NCBI GenBank assembly: GCA_009783145.1 | Contig: WRHR01000001.1 | Location: 64,492-128,491 of the forward strand | From: Alphaproteobacteria bacterium | GTDB taxonomy: Bacteria; Pseudomonadota; Alphaproteobacteria; Rs-D84 | DNA: 64,000 nt | Direction of reading: 5' to 3' | In this document: positions 24,220 through 31,415 of the stretch, piece by piece | Numbering within the stretch: position 1 is the stretch's first letter | Layout: each line of letters starts with the position of its first letter | Notes under the pieces: model-generated | What the model saw: the letters and a program-made list of their open reading frames with translations, nothing else | What the model was told of the DNA's origin: nothing | Databases searched by the model: none | Made by a program: the position numbers and the translations under genes

Positions 24220-24497
24220 TTTTTAACCCTTTTTTTTGGTTTCTTGCTTTTTGCCGGCGTCGCAAATGCGGACATTACATCGTCGGTCGTTTTCTTTACG
24301 ATTTCGTCTATGGGCAATTCGCGCTCTACCTGATCTTTTATCTGCTCGGTCGCATCGGTGATTTTCCAAATCAGTTCGCGGATGACTTTGACCAGCTTTG
24401 CAAGCGCACGAAAAACCTCGGGCCAGTTCTTTGCCGGTATCACCGCCATGGCCACGACCGCTATCACTAAAAATTCCGCCAAACTAATACCGAACAT
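24216..24497 (-). CDS. tatB: Sec-independent translocase subunit TatB
   Basis: 93 residues. Single N-terminal membrane helix (MFGISLAEFLVIAVVAMAVI), the hinge IPAKNWPEVFRALAK and an amphipathic helix, then a charged tail ending in Lys-rich KSKKPKKRVKK. TatB rather than TatA because of the FGIS start, the acidic Glu in the helix (SLAEF), and position directly before tatC. With TatC it forms the signal-peptide receptor complex. Confidence 0.9.
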   Translation of the reverse strand: MFGISLAEFLVIAVVAMAVIPAKNWPEVFRALAKLVKVIRELIWKITDATEQIKDQVERELPIDEIVKKTTDDVMSAFATPAKSKKPKKRVKK

Positions 24498-24555
24498 TCA
24501 AATCTTCTCCAATACAAACTATAATACCGCGGCGCGGCGCCGCCCAAACATTTTC

Positions 24556-25410
24556 TTACTTTTTTATAAACAGACCCGGGTCGATTGCCGTCTGATTGTG
24601 ATACAGCCCCAGGTGCAGGTGAGCGCCTGACGCGCGTCCCGTATTGCCCACTTTACCAATTATTTTCGCGATATCAACCTTGTCGCCAACTTTTGCACTT
24701 ATTTCCGACAAATGCAAATAAGCCGACACAACGCCATGCCCGTGCGAGACTAGAACTATATTGCCGTTCATGTAATGCTCTTCAGCTAAAATCACCGAAC
24801 CGCTCGCAATCGAGTACACCGGCGTTCCCGCAGGCGCAGCGAAATCAAGCCCGTTATGAGGCGATTTCGGTTCGCCGTTGAATACGCGGCGCGAGCCGTA
24901 AATCCCGGATATCTCAAACTTCTTTAAATTTTCCGGCAGCGAAAATTCCATAAAATAAAGCATGGCGTCTTTGCCCGCGCCGGCGCGGGCGGCTTTTACG
25001 GCCGCCGCCTCACGCTCGGTCCGTTTTTCTATCTCAGGCGGATATTTTACGAACTTGTCGGGAACATTGACTTTCTGTTCTTGATATTTTCTTTGCATGA
25101 TCGGATAAGCATAAGTCTGGCAATTTTTATTCTTGCAGAATTTTAGCTTCAAGGTATCCGAAGCATCGCGCCCCAAACCGATTACGAAAACCCCGTCATT
25201 GGAGATTCTTGCGTCGCCTGCAAAAACATCCCAATCATCGGCCTGGCCGTAAATCATTCCGCCCTGCTGCGCCACGCCGCAAAGTATAGGAGCGTCTTTT
25301 TCAATTCCCGAAATATCGCAGACTTTTTCGGGCGCCGAATTCCCCAACCCCGCGCCAGCGTGCATGCACAGCAAAAGGCAAATTAAAAAATTCCGGTTCA
25401 GATTTTTCAT
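24556..25410 (-). CDS. Secreted M23 metallopeptidase (intact active site)
   Basis: 284 residues. Signal peptide (MKNLNRNFLICLLLCMHAGAG), an N-terminal beta-domain with Cys pairs (about 30-105), a short charged helix, and a C-terminal LytM/M23 domain. All Zn ligands are visible: PHNGLDFAA (H and D), HGHGVVSAYLHL, and GAHLHLGLY (HxH), so this is predicted to be an active peptidoglycan endopeptidase, in contrast to the LysM-M23 protein nearby. Directly follows pnuC with no gap. Confidence 0.88.
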   Translation of the reverse strand: MKNLNRNFLICLLLCMHAGAGLGNSAPEKVCDISGIEKDAPILCGVAQQGGMIYGQADDWDVFAGDARISNDGVFVIGLGRDASDTLKLKFCKNKNCQTYAYPIMQRKYQEQKVNVPDKFVKYPPEIEKRTEREAAAVKAARAGAGKDAMLYFMEFSLPENLKKFEISGIYGSRRVFNGEPKSPHNGLDFAAPAGTPVYSIASGSVILAEEHYMNGNIVLVSHGHGVVSAYLHLSEISAKVGDKVDIAKIIGKVGNTGRASGAHLHLGLYHNQTAIDPGLFIKK

Positions 25411-26058
25411 TTAATCTATTTTAACTGACGATTTTTTGCGCCAATCAATATATGCGGACGAATTATTGTAAATATATATAAATGACCGCAAGAAAAACAG
25501 ATAAGAGCCTGTCATCCAAAACAATACTAAACTGCCAAGATCCCCGGAAAGCCACAAAACCCAAGCATCCGTTTTTTTTCTTATCATAGAAATAAAGCCA
25601 AATAAGCCGAAAAATACCAACATCCAATCCAGAATGCCGATTGCTCCAGCATTGTATCGCCAAATTATTATTACTAAACTCATCAGTATAACAAACGCCC
25701 ACCAAATTGGTCTCGCGAAAGATGGCTGAATAACCTTTCTTGTTTTTTTATCCGGCCGTATCCAGAAATAAAAACTGACCACGGCAATAATTGCGAAAAC
25801 AATACCTGACACAGTTTGCCCAAACAAGCCGATTTTCAGGAAATATATTATGGAAAATATATTCGATGTAAGCATGGCAATATATCCGGCGGGCCACTCG
25901 CGCTTCAATAGCATTATGGATATTATTCCAAACAAAACGGACAAATATTCCCAAACCGACGTATGTGCGATGCCGGTTGCGTTCATTGCGACATATGCGA
26001 GCGAAAATAAAACCGGCCCGACAAACAGATCAATATTCTTCTTTAAAAAATCATTCAT
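25411..26058 (-). CDS. PnuC-like nicotinamide (riboside) transporter
   Basis: 215 residues, seven or eight hydrophobic segments. Family features: VWEYLSVLFGIISIMLL near the start, an internal repeat, and the C-terminal pair DAWVLWLSGDLGSLVLFW followed by YIDWRKK, matching the conserved W..W.D and WRK of PnuC. PnuC imports nicotinamide riboside or related vitamins as NAD precursors by facilitated diffusion; no NAD gene adjoins it, so the substrate stays open. Eight-base overlap with lolA. Confidence 0.75.
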   Translation of the reverse strand: MNDFLKKNIDLFVGPVLFSLAYVAMNATGIAHTSVWEYLSVLFGIISIMLLKREWPAGYIAMLTSNIFSIIYFLKIGLFGQTVSGIVFAIIAVVSFYFWIRPDKKTRKVIQPSFARPIWWAFVILMSLVIIIWRYNAGAIGILDWMLVFFGLFGFISMIRKKTDAWVLWLSGDLGSLVLFWMTGSYLFFLRSFIYIYNNSSAYIDWRKKSSVKID

Positions 26059-26701
26059 AATAGCTATCGCCGCCGGAGGTGGTCACCGTTTTGTGCCTCT
26101 GAATCTGGAAATAATTTTTCGCGAAATCCGTCTTGGTCTTCAGCCCCAAGAATTTCACATCGGTCTTCACGCCGGTCGCATCAAGCACAGTCCAAGAGTT
26201 CAACCGCACAGGCGAGTTATCGAAAACCACATTCATATTGCCAAGCCCCTCGCTGCCCTTGATATGCATCTTCAGCGAAAAAGTATCCTTTCCGGCGTCA
26301 GTTTCGGTTACAACGATATCCGCCGTTCTTAAATCTATATTCTTGCGCACAAGAATTCCCGCGGGAGTGCTTGTCAGCGGCACGGTTGTGATCTGATCCA
26401 ATGATTTATCAAAGAAATACAAATCCTTGCCGTCGGAGATTAATTGCACGGGGGCCTTTTTATAGTCCAGCCTTACGCGCCCGGGACGCAGCATCGCGAA
26501 AGTCCCGCTATCGGTCTTTCCGCTCGACACCTGCGAAAACTCGCCCGCCAATCCGGTAATTGAGTTCAGATAAGTCTCGGCTTTTTTCACCAGCGCATCA
26601 TCCACCGCTGCGTTCGCTTCGCTAGTGTATATTGAATAGTGTATAGTGAATAGTGAAAAACTAATCGCTAATATCTGAAAAAGTTTTAATTTTATTTTCA
26701 T
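26051..26701 (-). CDS. lolA: Outer-membrane lipoprotein carrier protein LolA
   Basis: Periplasmic chaperone that carries lipoproteins from LolCDE to the outer membrane. 216 residues. The mature part has the family pattern ETYLNSITGLAGEFSQVS, GTFAMLRPGRVRLDYKKAP, LISDGKDLYFFDKSLDQIT and LKTKTDFAKNYFQ. The signal peptide is unusual: the hydrophobic core FSLFTIHYSIYT is encoded by heptamers TTCACTA/TACACTA, the left arm of element E, with cleavage after EANA. So a repeat array supplies an essential export signal. Confidence 0.88.
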   Translation of the reverse strand: MKIKLKLFQILAISFSLFTIHYSIYTSEANAAVDDALVKKAETYLNSITGLAGEFSQVSSGKTDSGTFAMLRPGRVRLDYKKAPVQLISDGKDLYFFDKSLDQITTVPLTSTPAGILVRKNIDLRTADIVVTETDAGKDTFSLKMHIKGSEGLGNMNVVFDNSPVRLNSWTVLDATGVKTDVKFLGLKTKTDFAKNYFQIQRHKTVTTSGGDSYYE

Positions 26702-26766
26702 ATTCGTTGCCTCTTAGTTTTATAAATACCAAACATTATTCATTATTCACTATACACTATTCATTA
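26623..26766. repeat. Tandem-repeat-arm element E (AGTGAAT/AGTGTAT heptamers)
   Basis: Left arm 26623-26658 within the lolA signal-peptide region, right arm of complementary ATTCACT/ATACACT heptamers 26738-26766 reaching the end of recJ. The centre lacks the TGTCC core. Confidence 0.8.
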
Positions 26767-28488
26767 AACCGCAATATCCTCTAAAATAAATTGAGCGCTG
26801 ATGCGACCGTTGTATTCGTTTTCTTTCAGTCTTCCCAACAGCTTCATTTTACGATTTATATTCGCTTCGTCCAGCAAAAATTCGCCGATTGGCGTCGCGG
26901 TCAAGTTAAAGCCCGCGAACGGCAAAAGGTTGCCCGCACTGGTGCGGATGTTGCCGCGCAAGTGCGACCCGTTGCCCATAACTCCCGCCCAGACAAACGT
27001 CCCGCCGTTCAGAATCAACTGCGGCTCCGGATTGCCTTGCCCAAACGGACCCAGCGCCGACAATTCGCGCACCAGGTCCATGTTGGCCGCACTCGCATCC
27101 AGCTCCGCATCCGCAACTATTTCTGACTTCGGCGCGATTCCGCCAAGCTGTTCCATTACCGAATTTTCCAAGAATTCGCAGAACGCGTCCTCGTTTTCCG
27201 CACGTAACGTAAAGCCCGCGGCCGCGGCATGCCCGCCGCCCTCGGCCAGGATTCCAGCCGCCAAGGCCTCGTGAATTATTCGTCCCAAATCCACTCCGGC
27301 GACAGACCGGCCGCTGCCGTTTATCACTCCGTCGGACCGTGTCGCGACCAAGGTCGGCATATTGTATTTGTCTTTAAGACGCCCGGCGATTATGCCCATG
27401 ACGCCGCCGTGCCAATTTTCGCCGCACAGCATCAGGCTGCATTTTCCGGACGCGCAGCAGCGGTCGGCGAGGTCCACAGCGGCGATCATTATCTGCTGCT
27501 GAATCTCCATGCGTTCGGTATTCATCTTGTCCAGCTTTTGCGCCAAATCGCGCGCTATCAAAATATTATCGGTCAGCAAAAGGTCCAAAGCGGGCAAGGC
27601 GGAATCAAGGCGTCCCGCGGCATTCAGACGCGGCCCGATCGCAAAGCCCGCGGCATAAACGGAAGATTTTTTTACGCCGGCGATTTCCATCAGCGCGGCA
27701 AGCCCCACATTCTGGCGCAAATCAAGAACTTTCAGCCCCGTCGCGACGAACGCGCGGTTTAACCCGATAAGAGGCATCGTGTCGCAGATAGTACCCAGCG
27801 CGACAAGGTCAAGGTAATCAAGAAGATTCACTTCTTGCATTTCATGTTTGGCGTCCCGCAGAGCGCGATTCAACGCGACCAAGAACATAAACGCGACGCC
27901 GACGCCGGCCAGATAATTCAAATCCGACGCGTCGTCCGCGCGCTTTGGGTTCACGATCGCGTCGGCACCCGGCAGCGCGCGGTCGGGGTTATGATGGTCG
28001 GTTACTATGACCTGCATCCCCAATTCTTTCGCGCGGCGGATCTCATTGGCGCCGCTGATTCCGCAATCCACGGTAATCAGCAAGCCCGCGCCCTGCTTTG
28101 CGAAGTCCTCCACGGCTTCCAGATTCAAGCCATAGCCCTCGACCTCGCGGTCGGGCAAGTGCCACATGACGGCCGCGCCGGCCGCGCGCAGGTATTTCAC
28201 GACAATTGCGGTGCTGGTGATTCCGTCGACGTCATAGTCGCCGAACACGGCTATCTTTTTCCCCGCGATTATTGCGTCCGCGGCAATCCGCGCGGCAGTA
28301 TCCATATCTTTCAGCACGAAAGGGTCGGGCATCAGTTCTTTTACAACAGGGTTCAGGAATTTGCGGATATCTTCCGAATCGGTAATGCCACGCGAGCACA
28401 AAATTTGGTTAAGCAAGTCTAACTCTTGATTGCCACCAGCCAGTACCCATGCCTTCCCCAGCATGGACTTTTCCACTATTGTCTTCAT
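26764..28488 (-). CDS. recJ: Single-stranded-DNA exonuclease RecJ
   Basis: 5'-3' exonuclease of recombination and mismatch repair. 574 residues from ATG 28488. DHH motifs: VFGDYDVDGITSTAI (about 97-111), LLITVDCGISG, IVTDHHNPDRALPGADA, and the DHHA1 GSGRSVAGVDLGRII and AEGGGHAAAAGFTL; the C-terminal OB-like region follows. An upstream ATG at 28530 would add 14 residues of low similarity and lies in AT-rich DNA; neither has a strong ribosome site, so the start is uncertain. First gene of the recJ-lolA-pnuC-M23-tatBC run. Confidence 0.92.
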   Translation of the reverse strand: MKTIVEKSMLGKAWVLAGGNQELDLLNQILCSRGITDSEDIRKFLNPVVKELMPDPFVLKDMDTAARIAADAIIAGKKIAVFGDYDVDGITSTAIVVKYLRAAGAAVMWHLPDREVEGYGLNLEAVEDFAKQGAGLLITVDCGISGANEIRRAKELGMQVIVTDHHNPDRALPGADAIVNPKRADDASDLNYLAGVGVAFMFLVALNRALRDAKHEMQEVNLLDYLDLVALGTICDTMPLIGLNRAFVATGLKVLDLRQNVGLAALMEIAGVKKSSVYAAGFAIGPRLNAAGRLDSALPALDLLLTDNILIARDLAQKLDKMNTERMEIQQQIMIAAVDLADRCCASGKCSLMLCGENWHGGVMGIIAGRLKDKYNMPTLVATRSDGVINGSGRSVAGVDLGRIIHEALAAGILAEGGGHAAAAGFTLRAENEDAFCEFLENSVMEQLGGIAPKSEIVADAELDASAANMDLVRELSALGPFGQGNPEPQLILNGGTFVWAGVMGNGSHLRGNIRTSAGNLLPFAGFNLTATPIGEFLLDEANINRKMKLLGRLKENEYNGRISAQFILEDIAV

Positions 28489-28550
28489 TACACATATCTT
28501 TTTTTTATTATCGAAACAATTATAAAACAAAAAATCACATATTGCTAATT

Positions 28551-28580
28551 AAAAACAAAATCGCGCTGAACGCGCGACAA
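28551..28580 (-). terminator. Terminator after the ftsI 3'-element
   Basis: Minus strand TCGCGCG-TTCA-GCGCGA followed by TTTTGTTTTT. A matching TCGCGGC..GCCGCGA-TTTTGTTTTT hairpin follows copy 2 of the same element at 41060-41090. The flanking AT-rich stretch 28489-28550 shows no other feature. Confidence 0.8.
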
Positions 28581-28596
28581 AAAATTAGATTGTTTC

Positions 28597-28694
28597 TCTA
28601 TGTTAGGCCGGCTTGCGGGGGATTTTGACCCCGTAGTGTATAAATAATACATGAGGGGTCAAAATCCCCCGCAATGCGGTTTCGGACAGGTAAA
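28597..28694 (-). ncRNA. Structured 3'-element, copy 4
   Basis: Directly after the ftsI stop. TTTACCTGTCCGAAACCGC.., perfect stem TTGCGGGGGATTTTGA../..TCAAAATCCCCCGCAA, apical part CCCC-TCA-TGTAT-TATTT-ATACA-CTAC-GGGG. The TCA/CTAC internal loop matches copies 1 and 2 while all stems differ and still pair. Confidence 0.6.
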
Positions 28695-30329
28695 TTATTG
28701 AAAGAGGAGCGGCATGATGCCGTCCATTATGGCACCCGCAGTCGGGGCCGAATTCCAAGCGGCCGTGCGCCAGCCATGAGTTTCCTCGGTCCCCTTCGGC
28801 TCGTCCAGCAACACCATCATGATATATTGCGGGGATTCTATCGGAAATACGGCGGTAAAGCTGGTCAGGTTTTTTTTGGTGTCTATTTTTCCATTCACGC
28901 GCTTTTCAGCCGTGGCGGTCTTGCCCCCGATATTGATGCCTGCGACGCGCGCGCTGCGCCCTCCCGTGGTTTCCGCAATCTTGAACAATATTTTTCGTAC
29001 GGCGTCCGATATGGCGGGCGATACGACTCGCGCTCCCGACATTTCGCCGATGGGGCGCTTTATAATCGTGGGCTCTACATAAAATCCGTTCACGACCGAA
29101 TTTATACCCAGCAGCAGATGCATGGGCGTCACGGCTATGCCATGGCCGAACGAGACCGTGGCGCGTTCAACCGGGCCCCACTTCTGCGGCATCAGGGGCT
29201 TTTCCGTCCGGCCGAATTCCAGATCCAGCGGCCTGTCCATATTCAGCCTTTCAAAAAATTCCCGCTGAGTATTTTGGGGCATATCCAGCGCGATCTGCAC
29301 TGATCCCACGTTGCAGGAATGAAGCAGAATCTCGGCGACGTTCAAATGAGGGCGCGGAGGCTTGAAGCTGGGTACGTCGCGTATCGGCGGAGCAAGCTGA
29401 CGGCCGCGGCTATCCATAATCTTATAAGGCTCTTTTATATAATACTGCTTGTCCAGCCCTATTCCCGTCTCCATCGCCATGGCAGTGTTGAAGACTTTGA
29501 AGATGGACCCCAGCTCGAAAACGCCGCGGATGGGATAGAACATGCGGCTCTGCATCGAATCGGATTCGCGGTCTTCGGGATCAAAGTCCGGCAATGACAC
29601 CATCGCTATCATCTCGCCGGTGCGGGAGTTCATCAGCATGCCCATTGCCGCGTGCGCGCCGAATTTTTGCATGGCGCTCGACAGCTCGCGATAAAACACC
29701 GTCTGAATCCGCGCGTCGATGGACAAAACCAGCGGGCTTTTGTTCTCGCGCAAATATAGGTCGCGCGATTGCTCCACGCCTTCCAAGCCATGACCGTCCG
29801 TGCCGATAAAGCCCACCACATGCGCGGTCAGGCGCCTTTTCGGGTACTTGCGCCATTCGGTCTCTTCTATGCCAAGGCCCTCTATGCGCGCGGCCTTGAC
29901 CATGGCGCGCTGCGACTCGCTCGCGAACTTTTTCAAGTATATGAATTTCTTGCCGGAACGTATAAGCGCCAAAGCCTGCTGCACCGAATATTCCGGCAAT
30001 ATGTCATGAATGGACGCCGCGGCGTAATCGAAGTCCTGAACCTTGCCCGGACGCAGGGCGATATGGCCGCTGATTATGTTCTTTGCCAGAATCTCGCCAT
30101 TGCGATCCAAAATGTCGGCGCGCGCGTACTCCCAAGAATTCTGCCCCACCCCTATGCGGGTGCGGCTGGTGCCCTGAATCCCCAATTTCAGAGTCCAGGC
30201 TATAAAAACAACGAACACTATAGTGAAAACGGAATAAACAAAGCGCAGCCGAAGACCTGCGTCCGCCGTCGTCGCGCCGACGCCGCCGCACCCCCTGCTT
30301 TGTAAAATATCGCGCCCCACTTCGAACAT
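28695..30329 (-). CDS. ftsI: Peptidoglycan transpeptidase FtsI (PBP3, class B)
   Basis: Septal transpeptidase. 544 residues: cytoplasmic N-terminus, one membrane helix (about 29-48), PBP dimerisation domain from ARADILDRNGEILAKN, and transpeptidase domain. Active-site motifs: SIFK (Ser275-Lys278), SCN (338-340), and a third motif KTA (470-472, in GGKTATAEK) where nearly all class B PBPs have KTG. Gene order ftsL-like then ftsI supports the identity. The third-motif change could alter beta-lactam binding. Element F separates it from ftsL; structured element copy 4 lies at its 3' end. Confidence 0.92.
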   Translation of the reverse strand: MFEVGRDILQSRGCGGVGATTADAGLRLRFVYSVFTIVFVVFIAWTLKLGIQGTSRTRIGVGQNSWEYARADILDRNGEILAKNIISGHIALRPGKVQDFDYAAASIHDILPEYSVQQALALIRSGKKFIYLKKFASESQRAMVKAARIEGLGIEETEWRKYPKRRLTAHVVGFIGTDGHGLEGVEQSRDLYLRENKSPLVLSIDARIQTVFYRELSSAMQKFGAHAAMGMLMNSRTGEMIAMVSLPDFDPEDRESDSMQSRMFYPIRGVFELGSIFKVFNTAMAMETGIGLDKQYYIKEPYKIMDSRGRQLAPPIRDVPSFKPPRPHLNVAEILLHSCNVGSVQIALDMPQNTQREFFERLNMDRPLDLEFGRTEKPLMPQKWGPVERATVSFGHGIAVTPMHLLLGINSVVNGFYVEPTIIKRPIGEMSGARVVSPAISDAVRKILFKIAETTGGRSARVAGINIGGKTATAEKRVNGKIDTKKNLTSFTAVFPIESPQYIMMVLLDEPKGTEETHGWRTAAWNSAPTAGAIMDGIMPLLFQ

Positions 30330-30334
30330 TTTTT

Positions 30335-30467
30335 TAGTCGTTAGTCGCTAGTAACTAGTCGCTAGTAGCCATATGCAACAAATAGAAATGTCCATTATAA
30401 TGGACAACAATCATATTGTTACTAGCTACTAGCGACTAGTTACTAGCGACTAATGGTATCTCCATTG
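30335..30467. repeat. Tandem-repeat-arm element F (TAGTCGC heptamers, perfect core)
   Basis: Left arm of TAGTCGC/TAGTAAC heptamers (30335-30368), perfect 18-bp palindromic core TGTCCATTATAATGGACA (30389-30406), complementary right arm (30418-30454) and a small palindrome AATGG-TATCT-CCATT. The right arm encodes the last residues and stop of the FtsL-like protein. Confidence 0.88.
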
Positions 30468-30729
30468 CATTTATGTTTTTCTTGAATCCGATTGATTCGA
30501 ACCGCGGATACATTTCGGCGACGACGCTGCGCAAGACTTCGGGCCGGACCAGTCCCGCCAGCCGCGCCTGAGCCTCGGCCGTTTCCTGCTGAGTGCGGAC
30601 TATGCCGGCGTTCGCCCGCGCGATCGCTCTGCTCTGCGCGCGATAGCACACCTGCAGGCTGGCCCCGATAACGAACATAGCAGCCAACAGCCCAACGCCC
30701 CATCCGAAAATCTTTTCATCATCTTTCAT
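30436..30729 (-). CDS. ftsL: FtsL-like cell-division protein
   Basis: 97 residues, topology N-in with one membrane helix (WGVGLLAAMFVIGASLQVCY) and a following heptad-type coiled coil (QQETAEAQARLAGL). Sequence similarity to FtsL is weak, as usual for this family; the call rests on size, topology and position directly before ftsI. FtsL links FtsB/FtsQ to FtsWI in the divisome. The last residues (LVASN) and stop are encoded by the tandem-repeat arm of element F, so the native C-terminus was probably altered. Confidence 0.7.
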   Translation of the reverse strand: MKDDEKIFGWGVGLLAAMFVIGASLQVCYRAQSRAIARANAGIVRTQQETAEAQARLAGLVRPEVLRSVVAEMYPRFESIGFKKNINAMEIPLVASN

Positions 30730-30756
30730 CCGCTTTCCACCTATACAATTTTTGAA

Positions 30757-31104
30757 TTATACCATACTTTCCAAAAAACTTATCACCGATTCCACTCCGT
30801 TCAGCCGTCCCGCGCCCAGATTAAGATTCAGCGAATTAAACTCGCCGCGCAAATCAGAAACTCCATCGTTCGCCATCGCCAGAATGATCGTGATAATTCC
30901 GCGAACAAGCGCGGAATCCGCGCTGCCGTAAAATATGTCGCCGTGCCGACAAATCTGTACGCGGGACGCGCAGCCGGAAATTTCCGCGCATAGGGCTTCC
31001 TTTGGTGTCGAAGCAAGCTGCTTTCCCAAATCCATAACGAATTCCAGCCGGAGGGCCGGGTCTTCAATCCGCATCAAAAGTTTTTTTATTTCGGAATAAT
31101 TCAT
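30757..31104 (-). CDS. sufE: Cysteine desulfuration protein SufE
   Basis: Accepts persulfide sulfur from SufS for Fe-S cluster assembly. 115 residues, slightly shorter than typical. IEDPALRLEFVMDLGKQL matches the SufE N-terminal helix region, and the active Cys lies in ISGCASRVQI (family GCxSxVW, here with Q instead of W). The start at 31104 overlaps the stop of the SufT gene (TGATG), supporting coupling to sufT and sufS upstream. Confidence 0.9.
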   Translation of the reverse strand: MNYSEIKKLLMRIEDPALRLEFVMDLGKQLASTPKEALCAEISGCASRVQICRHGDIFYGSADSALVRGIITIILAMANDGVSDLRGEFNSLNLNLGAGRLNGVESVISFLESMV

Positions 31105-31415
31105 CACCAGCCCTCTTCCGTTAAATCCAACTCCAGCCGCGCGGTTTCGGACAAGCGGGAAATATCCCAAGGCGGGTCCCACACAAGCTTTATATCCACG
31201 CCGTTTATCCCGGGTATCGCGGACACTGCAATGCGCACCATCTGCATGATTTCTTCGGACATAGGGCAAGTCGGCGAAGTCATAGTCATTTTAATCCGAA
31301 CTTTCGACTGCCGGACTTTAATATCGTAAACCAGGCCCAAGTCCCAGACATTGACGGGAATCTCCGGGTCGAACACGGTCTTTATTGCGGCAATAATCTG
31401 TTCTTTATCAATCAC
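31104..31415 (-). CDS. sufT: SufT / MIP18-like (DUF59) Fe-S assembly factor
   Basis: 103 residues. FDPEIPVNVWDLGLVYDI and MTSPTCPMSEEIMQMV (reactive Cys in TSPTCP) are the DUF59 hallmarks; PWDISRLSETARLEL completes the domain. SufT helps Fe-S cluster maturation or carriage. The start is a GTG at 31415 whose GTGA overlaps the sufS stop; an upstream reading would lie wholly within sufS. Confidence 0.9.
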   Translation of the reverse strand: MIDKEQIIAAIKTVFDPEIPVNVWDLGLVYDIKVRQSKVRIKMTMTSPTCPMSEEIMQMVRIAVSAIPGINGVDIKLVWDPPWDISRLSETARLELDLTEEGW

